Source of the DNA: Pseudomonadota bacterium
GTDB lineage: Bacteria > Pseudomonadota > Gammaproteobacteria > Steroidobacterales > Steroidobacteraceae
DNA: 10,910 nucleotides
Direction of reading: 5' to 3'
Assembly: GCA_021792815.1 (NCBI GenBank)
Contig: JAJYTX010000053.1
Span: 1 to 10,910, forward strand
Position numbers and translations under genes: made by a program
The notes under the pieces: generated by a model
Databases searched by the model: none
What the model was told of the DNA's origin: nothing
Seen by the model: the letters and a program-made list of their open reading frames with translations, nothing else
Shown: piece after piece, positions 1 through 7,269 of the stretch
Layout: the number at the start of each line of letters is the position of its first letter
Position numbering within the stretch: the first letter of the stretch is position 1

Positions 1-1951
1 ACGGCAGCGCCAGCAGTCCGAACCCGATGAATAACACAATGGCGAGTTCCGGCGCGGGCAGCCCGAGGAACACCGCCGGCAGATGCGGCGGCGCTGGCGC
101 GTGGCCGGAGAAAGCCTCGACCAGGTTGGGCGTGGCCGCCTCGAGCGCTTCGCTGTGCTGCCCGAGCAACAGCGCGAAGCCACCGAGAGCCAGCAGCTGC
201 GCCAGCGCGCTGAATTCCTGGACGGCGGCCATGATGGTGGCGCGGTGTGACGAGGGCATGAGCAGTTGCAGGCGTGTCAGCGCAATCGGATCCCAGATGT
301 CGTCGAAGAAATCGAGCAGGACGTACAGTGCAAGCAGGATGGCCAGACTGCGGTTCGCGAACAGGATGGTGACCGCGAGCGCCTCGAGCCCGAGAAACAG
401 CGCCAGCAGCCGTGTCGAGCCCAGGGACCGCGCGAGCCTCACCGCGATCAGCGGACCGACGATGCCGATCAGGTGATCGGCGATGTTCAGCGGCGCGAGC
501 ATTCTCGCATCCAGGCCCTTGGTGATGAGCGAGACGACGAACGCGTCATCCGACACCACACCGGACAGACTGGCGAGGACGATGGCGGTGGCCGTAAAGA
601 GCAGTGCGGGGCGGGCCGTCAGGGCTCCCACGGTCCCCCGCAGTCGCAGCCAGATCCGCGCCTCCTCCGTACCGGCCTCGTGCGGCACCCGGTGCTCGGG
701 AACGGTTGCGGCGAGCGCCGCCGAGAGCAGAAACCCGCCAGCGGCCACGAACCACAGAATGTTGAGAAGAGCACGGTCGACCGTGGAGGTGAGGAGCAGG
801 ATCAACGCCGCGGCCGCCGCAATCGCCGCTCCGAAGGCGCCGATGGAGCGGACGCGCGCATAGAAGATATCGATGAGATCACGGCGACCGGCAACGTGCA
901 GGTTGTCGACCACCCAGGCTTCGGACGCCGCGCCCATCAGGGTCTCCCCGACGCCGACCAGCGCAAATGCGGCGCAGGCGAGCACCACCTGCGATCGTCC
1001 CGCGATCACCACCGCGAACGGTACGGCCGCCATGCCCGCCGCGCTCGCGCTGGCCCCTCCCAGCACCACCCACTTGCGACTCCAGCGATCGGCAATCGCC
1101 CCAGCGGGAATACCGGTCAGCAGCGCCGCCGCCGTGGCGACCATCATCGGCAGGACGGCCCACTCCGGCCGCTCCATGACCAGGTACAGATAGGCGAACT
1201 GGAATGGCGTCACCAGGCACAGCGCCTCGGAGAGACCGACGGCCAGGTACAGCCTCCCGACCAGAGCGCGCTCGTCCTCTCGGGGCCAGATCCGCCCCGT
1301 GCGTGTTCCGCGGCCGACCGGGGGAGTCAACCCGGCGGGCTCTTCCGGAATCAGCCCGAGGGTTCTTCGCCACTGCTCGACGGGCGCCCGATCCAGATCG
1401 AGCGCCATCAGCGCATGAGGACTGCGGCCGCTCTCGAGCTTCTCAAAACCGAAGCCACGGTAAAATTTGACCAGCCTGTTACCGATCGGACCCCGGCGCC
1501 AGGCCGCGATGCCCACCCGATGGCACTCGAGCAGCCGCACGAGCAGCAGCACCCCGGCGAGTGAGACTCGGCCAATGCCGTGGCCCCGGTAACGTCTCGA
1601 GACCATGGCGGTGTCGAGAAAGAAATCGGTCCCCGCCACCGTGATCTGATCCGGCCATTCCCAGTAACCGAAACAGCAGCCCTCCAATGTGCCGTTGACT
1701 TCGAGTATCAGAAACAGCGCATCGGGATCGGCGCGCACTTCATCGAGTCCCAGGCGATCAAAGGCCACCCCGGGAGCGCCGAAAGCATCCCGTTCGAGGT
1801 CGAGGAGCCGATCCTCCATCGCGTGCGTGATGGATCCGACCAGGCTGAAGACACACCGCTCGCCGCATTGCGCCGTGGCCGCACAGCCCATGGCCTCGAG
1901 GATCGCCCGCGCCTCGGGAGCGTCCTTCTCGAAGTACTCGAGTTTGATCAT
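1..1951 (-). CDS. GNAT N-acetyltransferase fused to MFS transporter (partial, C-terminus off the left edge)
   Basis: I translated this strand by hand: the frame is open with no stop from the ATG at 1951 to base 1, giving 650 codons, and it continues beyond the window. Residues ~1-188 look like a GNAT acetyl-CoA-dependent acetyltransferase: the acetyl-CoA loop RRYRGHGIGR lies at ~119-128 and a GNAT-like C-terminal part (NRLVKFYRGFGFEKLE, then the strand HALMALDLD) at ~158-187. After a ~45-residue Arg/Pro/Glu-rich linker come hydrophobic helices typical of an MFS inner-membrane transporter, with the TM2-3 motif A, GIPAGAIADRWSRK, at ~280-293 and more helices to the edge. The ATG overlaps the upstream cyanophycin gene's TGA (ATGA, 1948-1951), and I see no Shine-Dalgarno, so translation is probably coupled. 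The substrate is unknown. Acetylation and export of a polyamine, amino acid or peptide is an inference. The family calls are firm; the fusion rests on the absence of any stop between modules. Confidence 0.86.
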   Translation of the reverse strand, partial: MIKLEYFEKDAPEARAILEAMGCAATAQCGERCVFSLVGSITHAMEDRLLDLERDAFGAPGVAFDRLGLDEVRADPDALFLILEVNGTLEGCCFGYWEWPDQITVAGTDFFLDTAMVSRRYRGHGIGRVSLAGVLLLVRLLECHRVGIAAWRRGPIGNRLVKFYRGFGFEKLESGRSPHALMALDLDRAPVEQWRRTLGLIPEEPAGLTPPVGRGTRTGRIWPREDERALVGRLYLAVGLSEALCLVTPFQFAYLYLVMERPEWAVLPMMVATAAALLTGIPAGAIADRWSRKWVVLGGASASAAGMAAVPFAVVIAGRSQVVLACAAFALVGVGETLMGAASEAWVVDNLHVAGRRDLIDIFYARVRSIGAFGAAIAAAAALILLLTSTVDRALLNILWFVAAGGFLLSAALAATVPEHRVPHEAGTEEARIWLRLRGTVGALTARPALLFTATAIVLASLSGVVSDDAFVVSLITKGLDARMLAPLNIADHLIGIVGPLIAVRLARSLGSTRLLALFLGLEALAVTILFANRSLAILLALYVLLDFFDDIWDPIALTRLQLLMPSSHRATIMAAVQEFSALAQLLALGGFALLLGQHSEALEAATPNLVEAFSGHAPAPPHLPAVFLGLPAPELAIVLFIGFGLLALP

Positions 1952-4900
1952 GACGGAGGCCGCACCAGATAGGCATCACCTGCCGCAGGCTGCATCGAGA
2001 CCGCTGCTCGCGGCCGCATCGCCGGCCGGAAACCGACTACCTGGTCCCAGGTGCGCTTCAGGTCATCGGCAAACAGCAGCAGCAGGTCGCCCGGCCGCGC
2101 GGCCCGCAGACCCGCCATGATCGCCTCTGCCTCCGACGGCACCACGCGGATGCGCTCCTCGGGGACCCCTGCGGACAGGAACCCTTCCCGCAGCAGTTGC
2201 GGCACATCGTCCGGACCGCGACCGCGCAGCGAATCATCTCGACGGCAGATGTACAGATCGAACAGGCCGGCCGCCGCCCGGGCGACTTCCCGGATGTCCT
2301 CGTCCCGTCGATCCCCGGGCGCCGCGATCACACAGATCCTTCCGCCGTCTTCACCGAGCTCCACCGCCGCCCTGCACATGGCGTTCACCGCGGCCGGATT
2401 GTGGCCGTAGTCCACGACCACCCGGAACGGGTGGCCGTCATAAATGTTGACGCGTCCCGGAGTCTGTTTCAGGCTGGCGGCGAACGTCGAAAGGCCGGCA
2501 TGCACGGTCCGCGCACCGAGACCCATCCCGAGCGCGATCGCCGCCGCGAATGCCGCATTTTGAATATTGAAGCGCACCTTGCCGTTCACGGTGGCCGGGA
2601 TATCCTGCACCCGGATCAGCTGCCTGCGCGCAGCGCCCTGACAGGCGATGAGCGCGGGCTCTTCGCTGTCGTCGAACACCACGGCCATGCCGCCGCCCGC
2701 AAGGTGGCGCCCGACGAGCGGATTGCCGCTGTCCATCGTGACGAGGCAGATCCGGCGTGCGCCGGCGTGCTCGACCATCGCCATGCAAAGCGGATCGTCG
2801 GCGTTGAGCACGGCCACATCCGTCGCCACCTCCACCACCATGCGCTTGACGACCGCCAGCTCCTCCGGGGTATCTATCCCGCCGATCCCGAGGTGATCCG
2901 CCGTGACATTGAGCACGGCCCCCACGCTGCAGTGTCGAAAGGCAAGGCCTTCCCGCAACATTCCACCCCGCGCCGTCTCCAGCACGGCCAGATCGACCGC
3001 CGGATCGTTCAATACCATGCGGGCCGAAGCGGGACCCGTGGTATCACCGGCCGAGATCAGCTCACCGTCGATGTACACGCCGTTCGTGGTGGTGAGACCG
3101 ACGCGACGCGCGGTCTTTGCGGCCACGTGGGCCACCATCCGCGCCGTCGTGGTCTTGCCGTTGGTCCCGGTGATCGCGGCGATCGGCACCGTGCTCGGCC
3201 GACCCCGGGGAAACAAGTGCGCGAGGATCCGGTCCGCAACCGGACGGGCAGCGCCCTCCGATGGCGCCAGATGCATGCGCAGTCCGGGGGCGGCATTCAC
3301 CTCCGTCACGGCCCCTCCCACCTCCAGGTGCGAGCGGGAGATATCCGGTGTGATGAAATCCACGCCGGCGAGGTCGAGGCCGAGCGCACGCGCGGCGCGG
3401 ACCGCCAGCAGCCGGTTGTCCGGATGAACGTCCTCCGTCACGTCCACCGCCGTGCTGCCGCGGGACAGGTTAGCGGCGGCACGCAGCCATACCCTGATGC
3501 CCCGGTCCGGCACGCTGTCGCGACAGTATCCGGCCCGCTTCAACATCCAGTCGGCTTCCTCGTCGAGTTCCAGGCGCGTCAGCACGTTTTCGTGTCCGTC
3601 ACCGCGTCTCGGATCCTGGTTGAGACGCTCCACCAACTGACCCACCGTGCTCGAGCCGTCGCCCACCACGTGGCCGGGAATCCGCCGGGCGGCGGCGATC
3701 AGCCTCCCGTCGACGACGAGCAGCCGGTGATCGAGGCCATCGATGTGCTTCTCGACCAGCACACGGGCCCCTTCGCACTGCGCCGTGCCATACGCATCCT
3801 GCACTTCCTCGACCGACCAGACGTTTGGCCGCACGCCCCGCCCCTGGTTTCCATCCACCGGCTTGATCACCACCGGAAAGCCGAGTCGCTTCGCTGCGGA
3901 CACCGCTTCCGTCACGTCGTGCACCCGCAGCTGCGCAGGAACCGGAATCCCCAGGGTCCCGAGCACCCGATTGGTCAGGATCTTGTCCTGCGCGATGCTG
4001 ACCGACAGATAGGGCGTCTCGCTGGTGATCGATGCTTCGATGCGGCGCTGCCGCGAGCCCGTTCCGAACTGGATCAGGTGGTCGTCATCGATTCGCTCCC
4101 AGGGAATCCGGCGTCGCTCCGCCGCCTGCACCAGCGCCGCGGTGCTCGGACCCAGCCTGTGCCGTTCCGCCAGGCTCCTGAACCCCGCGAACTCCACCGT
4201 GAAATCGAACGCCGACGCGGGCGCCGTGCCGCGCAGCGCCCGCGGCAGCAGCGACTGCAGCAGTCTGAAGGCGAACTGACCCGCCGCATGGCCAACCTCC
4301 CGGTCGCGAAACTCGTACACGACATCATAGACACCGCAACGGCCTTTCACTTCCCGCGCCCGACCGAAGGACACCGCGGACCCCACCATGTTCTGCAGCT
4401 CGATGGCCACGTGCTCCAGGACATGCCCGAGCCAGGTGCCCTCCCCGTCGGTGAGCCTGCGGACGAACCCCCCCGCAACGCCGTAGGAGCACCGATGCGC
4501 CCGCAGACCCGGGAGCGCCGCGAGCAGCGCCTCCTGGAACTGCCGCCCGAGGCGGCCGCTCGGCCACTGCTCTAGATCTCCGAGATCGAGCCGTAGCCTG
4601 ATCACGGGGAAGTAGGCCCAGACATTCGGACCGGCGTAAGTGGACGCCTCTTCAATCTTCATGGCAAGTGTCTCCGGAGCAATCCCGTTCGGAAGCGTCG
4701 CGGTGCGCGAAGGCAGCTGAAATGCGGCGCCGTGAACCAGGAAATGGAATGTGAGATCCGTGATACCGATGGAAACGTGTCGTCCGGGCGGCCGGCCGAA
4801 ACCGGTTTTGGCCCGACTCGGATCGATGAGGACGACGGTCCCCTCGCCGACCACCTCGAGCGAGTCCTCGCCGACAAATGCCGCCGTATCCTCTCCGAGC

Positions 4901-5514
4901 CCGAGCCCCATCGCATCCGGGCACAAGGCAAGCGCGGTCAACAGACGACCCGTGCGGTTTCGTCTTCCGAAATGTTGATCGATGATGAAGCGTGAGGTCA
5001 GGCCGAGACCAGGCGCGAGATCCACCATGCCGGTGCGCGGCACCGATCCGCTCCTGCCGAAGCGGATCATGTGGGCTGAGAGGAAGGAGGCCCCCGCGGA
5101 AGTGCCGCCCACGGTGACACCGCGCGCGTGCGCCGCGCGGATCGCCCGCTCGAGACGGGTCCCAAGAACACGCTCGGCGAGCCGGCATTGCTCCCCACCC
5201 GTGAAGAAAATGCCGGTCCCCTGTTCGAGCAGATCGGCCACACTCTGCCTGTTGGCTTCTCTGCGACTCGCGGTCTCCAAGATGCGCACCGAGCGCACCC
5301 CGAGAGCAGTGAACATGCCCGCGTACCGTTCGCCGGTCGACTTGAGCGCAGATGCCATCGGCAGGACCACCAGCCGGGCGCGCGAACCACCGGATATCTG
5401 CACGAACCGCTCGAGAATCACCGATCTGCGGCCCGCGCCCCAATTCTCCGCACCGCCGATCAACACCAACGGACCCGGAGTCGCGTTGCCGACGCTTTTC
5501 GACCTCGAAGCCAT
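1948..5514 (-). CDS. cphA: Cyanophycinase-cyanophycin synthetase fusion protein
   Basis: This 1188-residue protein carries two normally separate enzymes. Residues ~12-284 are a peptidase S51 cyanophycinase, which cleaves cyanophycin to beta-Asp-Arg. It has GGEQ (Q109), the nucleophile motif GGTSAGAS (S139), DQHFGRRNRTGRL (H181) and GEDTAA (E208), so the catalytic set looks intact. M285 begins a full-length (904-residue) cyanophycin synthetase, which joins Asp and Arg using ATP. It has the N-domain (~285-480, with GPNVWAYFP and EGTWLGHVLEHVAIELQ), the ATP-grasp (~500-770, with KPVDGNQGRG, GDGSST, NQDPRRGDGHENVLT and the metal-binding EVN at 738-740) and the Mur-ligase-like module (~777-1188, with GTNGKTTT at 783-790, DTTGP, ETARGG, NVTADHLG, NADDP and DYGHNP). 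The start is fixed by an in-frame TGA directly before the ATG. Its Shine-Dalgarno is weak. The stop overlaps the GNAT-MFS start. Cytoplasmic. Both activities in one chain are unusual; activity itself is inferred from motifs. Confidence 0.94.
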   Translation of the reverse strand: MASRSKSVGNATPGPLVLIGGAENWGAGRRSVILERFVQISGGSRARLVVLPMASALKSTGERYAGMFTALGVRSVRILETASRREANRQSVADLLEQGTGIFFTGGEQCRLAERVLGTRLERAIRAAHARGVTVGGTSAGASFLSAHMIRFGRSGSVPRTGMVDLAPGLGLTSRFIIDQHFGRRNRTGRLLTALALCPDAMGLGLGEDTAAFVGEDSLEVVGEGTVVLIDPSRAKTGFGRPPGRHVSIGITDLTFHFLVHGAAFQLPSRTATLPNGIAPETLAMKIEEASTYAGPNVWAYFPVIRLRLDLGDLEQWPSGRLGRQFQEALLAALPGLRAHRCSYGVAGGFVRRLTDGEGTWLGHVLEHVAIELQNMVGSAVSFGRAREVKGRCGVYDVVYEFRDREVGHAAGQFAFRLLQSLLPRALRGTAPASAFDFTVEFAGFRSLAERHRLGPSTAALVQAAERRRIPWERIDDDHLIQFGTGSRQRRIEASITSETPYLSVSIAQDKILTNRVLGTLGIPVPAQLRVHDVTEAVSAAKRLGFPVVIKPVDGNQGRGVRPNVWSVEEVQDAYGTAQCEGARVLVEKHIDGLDHRLLVVDGRLIAAARRIPGHVVGDGSSTVGQLVERLNQDPRRGDGHENVLTRLELDEEADWMLKRAGYCRDSVPDRGIRVWLRAAANLSRGSTAVDVTEDVHPDNRLLAVRAARALGLDLAGVDFITPDISRSHLEVGGAVTEVNAAPGLRMHLAPSEGAARPVADRILAHLFPRGRPSTVPIAAITGTNGKTTTARMVAHVAAKTARRVGLTTTNGVYIDGELISAGDTTGPASARMVLNDPAVDLAVLETARGGMLREGLAFRHCSVGAVLNVTADHLGIGGIDTPEELAVVKRMVVEVATDVAVLNADDPLCMAMVEHAGARRICLVTMDSGNPLVGRHLAGGGMAVVFDDSEEPALIACQGAARRQLIRVQDIPATVNGKVRFNIQNAAFAAAIALGMGLGARTVHAGLSTFAASLKQTPGRVNIYDGHPFRVVVDYGHNPAAVNAMCRAAVELGEDGGRICVIAAPGDRRDEDIREVARAAAGLFDLYICRRDDSLRGRGPDDVPQLLREGFLSAGVPEERIRVVPSEAEAIMAGLRAARPGDLLLLFADDLKRTWDQVVGFRPAMRPRAAVSMQPAAGDAYLVRPPS
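4672..4675 (-). promoter_or_regulatory. Possible internal ribosome binding site for the synthetase module
   Basis: Reading leftward, GGAG stands 9 bases before an in-frame ATG (4662-4660, codon 285 of the fusion). That ATG is exactly where a free-standing cyanophycin synthetase would begin (MKI...). It could allow a synthetase-only product from the same message, or be a relic of a former two-gene arrangement. The motif is short and could be chance. Confidence 0.35.
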
Positions 5515-5532
5515 TCACTTGACCGCGACCGG

Positions 5533-5552
5533 GCGTGTCACAGGCGACACGC
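5533..5552. repeat. Perfect 7-bp inverted repeat in the leader of the cyanophycin fusion
   Basis: GCGTGTC (5533-5539) and GACACGC (5546-5552) are perfect reverse complements around a 6-base loop. The near arm ends 18 bases upstream of the fusion's ATG. It could be a protein-binding dyad or a hairpin in the mRNA leader that limits ribosome access. It is too far from a gene end, and lacks a T-run, to look like a terminator. Confidence 0.5.
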
Positions 5553-5623
5553 GTGGCGCAACCGCTACGTCCATCAACCGGTTGCCGCCCCCCGTCGCGT
5601 TCTTCCCTTCCAGCCTGACGCCG

Positions 5624-5635
5624 CGCGAATTCGCG
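5624..5635. repeat. Perfect 12-bp palindrome
   Basis: CGCGAATTCGCG is fully self-complementary and lies about 110 bases upstream of the fusion's start, inside the divergent intergenic region. Its right part is shared with the direct repeat at 5777-5786. It is a candidate operator, with no known regulator matched. Confidence 0.45.
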
Positions 5636-5637
5636 TT
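5628..5637 (+). repeat. 10-bp direct repeat, copy 1
   Basis: AATTCGCGTT here recurs exactly at 5777-5786. Copy 1 overlaps the 12-bp palindrome. The start-to-start distance is 149 bases, roughly 14 helical turns, which would place both copies on about the same DNA face. Confidence 0.4.
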
Positions 5638-5776
5638 CCGTGCACCAGTCGCCCCGAGCTCAGCCGACATCCCGGTCCGCATACACATCACCCGTTCCAC
5701 CCTGCCTGATCCCGCCGTCTTAAGCGATCGTCGCCCGCAGTTGCAACCTGTAGGATTCTGGTCCGCGCGACACTGT

Positions 5777-5786
5777 AATTCGCGTT
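5777..5786 (+). repeat. 10-bp direct repeat, copy 2
   Basis: This is the second exact copy of AATTCGCGTT. It overlaps the left arm of the inverted repeat at 5783-5799, so in both places the decamer is tied to a dyad symmetry. Confidence 0.4.
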
Positions 5787-5799
5787 TCATTCAGAAACG
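5783..5799. repeat. Perfect 6-bp inverted repeat, candidate operator
   Basis: CGTTTC and GAAACG flank a 5-base spacer (ATTCA) in the AT-richest patch of the intergenic region, between the two divergent genes. A 17-bp dyad of this form fits a dimeric helix-turn-helix regulator. No regulator gene lies in the window, and the regulator family is not identifiable. Confidence 0.45.
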
Positions 5800-6072
5800 A
5801 ATATGCGGATGTACCTACGAGCCCACACCGCTCGCGCCACAGCTCGCCCTGGCACCGTCTCCATGCCCGCCGCCGACGCGATCATCGACCTCACACCCGG
5901 CGCATTCCTCGGTACTTTCCCGTATTTTTGCCCTCACGCCATGGAACGACGATGAACCGTATGGCATTGCCACTCACCTGACTCCGCCACCGACACCCGC
6001 GCCCTACCCGCACCGACGCTTCAGCATCCGACCCTGTACCGCCGCGTTTTCCATGTCAGTCGGAACACTCCC

Positions 6073-7269
6073 ATGACGTCAACCAGCGACTCCGAAGCGC
6101 GCATACGCAAACTCGCCGCCGATTCGGGCAGGGTCTCGACGCCCGCCTTCATCGTCGATGAACGACAGCTCACCGACAACATCACCACGGCGGCCGCCGC
6201 CATTCGCGGCGAACGCACCCGACTGCTGTTTGCCATGAAGTCGTTTTCCGAGCGTGCCGCGCTCGCACACATCGCCGCGAGCGTCGACGGCCTGCACGCC
6301 AGCTCGCTGTTCGAGGCGCAACTGGCCCGCGAAGTGCTGCCGCAACGTGGACTCGTGCACCTGACCGGACCGGCGCTCAAGCCAGCCGAGATCGGCAGGC
6401 TCTCCCGCCTGTGTGACTACATTTCCTTCAACTCCCTGTCACAATGGAAGCTGCACCGCGCACAGGCAAACGGACGGGTATCCTGCGGATTGCGCATCAA
6501 CCCACGGCTGTCTCTGGTCGCGGACAAGCGCTACGATCCCTGCTGCACCCATTCGAAGCTGGGTGTTCCGCTCGACCAGCTGACCGACGTGCTGAGGTCT
6601 TCACCGAAAACCCTCGAGGGCATCGAGGGGTTGCTCGTACACAGCAACTGCGATGCGACCGACTTTTCGCCTCTGCTGCGCACCGTGCAGAGACTCGAGC
6701 GACACCTGGAACCGCTGCTCGAGCGAGTGACGTGGATCAACCTCGGCGGCGGCTATCTGTTTGACGAAGCGCAGAACCTGGGCCCGCTGCATCAGACACT
6801 CGAGCATCTGCGCGCGAAATATGCGGCCGACATCCTGTTCGAGCCGGGCGCCGCCATCAGTCGCAGTGCCGGCTACATCGTCTCCGAGGTCGTCGATCTG
6901 TTCGAAAACGATGGCCTGCCGATCGCGGTGCTCGATACGACCGTCAACCACATGCCGGAGCTTTTTGAATACCAGCTCAGCGCGGAAGTGCTCGACAGCA
7001 ACGCCGGCGGCGGATACCGCTATCTGCTCGCCGGCGCGACCTGCCTGGCCGGAGACCTGTTCGGCGAATTCACGTTCGAGGCGCCGCTGCACGTCGGCCG
7101 TCGCATCATCATCGCCTACGCCGGGGCCTACACCCTGGTCAAAGCCAGCCTGTTCAACGGCGTCAATCTGCCGTCTTTCTACCGGCTTACCGAGTCTGAT
7201 GAACTCGTGCTCGACAGGACTTTTACCTACATGGACTATCTGTCTCGATGCGGAGCACACCCATGCTGA
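6073..7269 (+). CDS. Carboxynorspermidine decarboxylase-family PLP enzyme
   Basis: This 398-residue protein is an alanine-racemase-fold (fold type III) PLP decarboxylase. Family features are the PLP lysine in FAMKS (K56), HASSLFEAQLAR, the RINP...YDPC segment ending SKLGV (~141-165), HSNCD (190-194), LGGGY (224-228), EPGAA (257-261), NHMPELFEY (292-300), the second-subunit catalytic cysteine in GATCLAGD (C324) and AYTLVKASLFNGVNLPS. The pattern resembles NspC, which makes norspermidine or spermidine by removing CO2 from the carboxy-polyamine, more than lysA or speC. As I recall the family, NspC often has HALCE and DMAHYT where this has HSNCD and YAGAYT, so the substrate may differ. A GGA-type ribosome site (GGAA, 6062-6065) sits 7 bases before the ATG. 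The stop overlaps the next gene's ATG. No carboxynorspermidine dehydrogenase gene is present here. Cytoplasmic, usually dimeric. Confidence 0.82.
   Translation: MTSTSDSEARIRKLAADSGRVSTPAFIVDERQLTDNITTAAAAIRGERTRLLFAMKSFSERAALAHIAASVDGLHASSLFEAQLAREVLPQRGLVHLTGPALKPAEIGRLSRLCDYISFNSLSQWKLHRAQANGRVSCGLRINPRLSLVADKRYDPCCTHSKLGVPLDQLTDVLRSSPKTLEGIEGLLVHSNCDATDFSPLLRTVQRLERHLEPLLERVTWINLGGGYLFDEAQNLGPLHQTLEHLRAKYAADILFEPGAAISRSAGYIVSEVVDLFENDGLPIAVLDTTVNHMPELFEYQLSAEVLDSNAGGGYRYLLAGATCLAGDLFGEFTFEAPLHVGRRIIIAYAGAYTLVKASLFNGVNLPSFYRLTESDELVLDRTFTYMDYLSRCGAHPC
7252..7255 (+). promoter_or_regulatory. Ribosome binding site that sets the DUF3326 start
   Basis: GGAG lies 7 bases before the ATG at 7263, ideal spacing. 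It lies downstream of the alternative ATG at 7248 and therefore favours 7263 as the start. Confidence 0.7.

Larger units (their letters stand above)
5515..6072. promoter_or_regulatory. Divergent intergenic region
   Basis: These 558 bases separate the leftward cyanophycin fusion from the rightward decarboxylase gene, so promoters for both directions should lie here. No sigma-70 -35/-10 pair with good spacing was convincing on either strand. There is a locally AT-richer patch at ~5770-5815 containing an inverted repeat, plus a perfect palindrome, a direct repeat and a leader hairpin, listed separately. Only tiny or low-quality reading frames occur, and none is supported as a gene. Confidence 0.6.

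Noticed and set aside
266..1564. Long rightward frame of 432 codons
   Set aside because: It is antisense to the GNAT-MFS gene, is rich in Arg, Gln and His, and has no domain resemblance. It is a GC-driven shadow of the leftward codons.
2197..4575. Rightward frame of 792 codons opposite the cyanophycin fusion
   Set aside because: The composition (His/Arg/Gln heavy) and full overlap with a strongly recognisable gene on the other strand mark it as an antisense shadow.
5741..5746. TTGCAA as a -35 box, with TTAAGA 17 bases away on the leftward strand
   Set aside because: The spacing is right, but the -10 matches the consensus at only about two positions, so the promoter is not supported.
5515..5790. 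Leftward 91-codon frame ending directly before the cyanophycin fusion's ATG
   Set aside because: It is the same frame as the fusion, interrupted by TGA. The translated text shows no cyanophycinase-like or other family pattern, and its start lies in the 5783-5799 dyad, so it is treated as leader DNA.
5941..5981. Two overlapping mini-frames (MERR and MNRMALPLT) before the decarboxylase gene, possible leader peptides
   Set aside because: There is no ribosome binding site and no terminator/antiterminator stem pair downstream. Such short frames are expected by chance.
7248..7262. Upstream ATG for the DUF3326 gene
   Set aside because: The ideally spaced GGAG lies after this ATG and points to 7263. 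The extra five residues add nothing recognisable.
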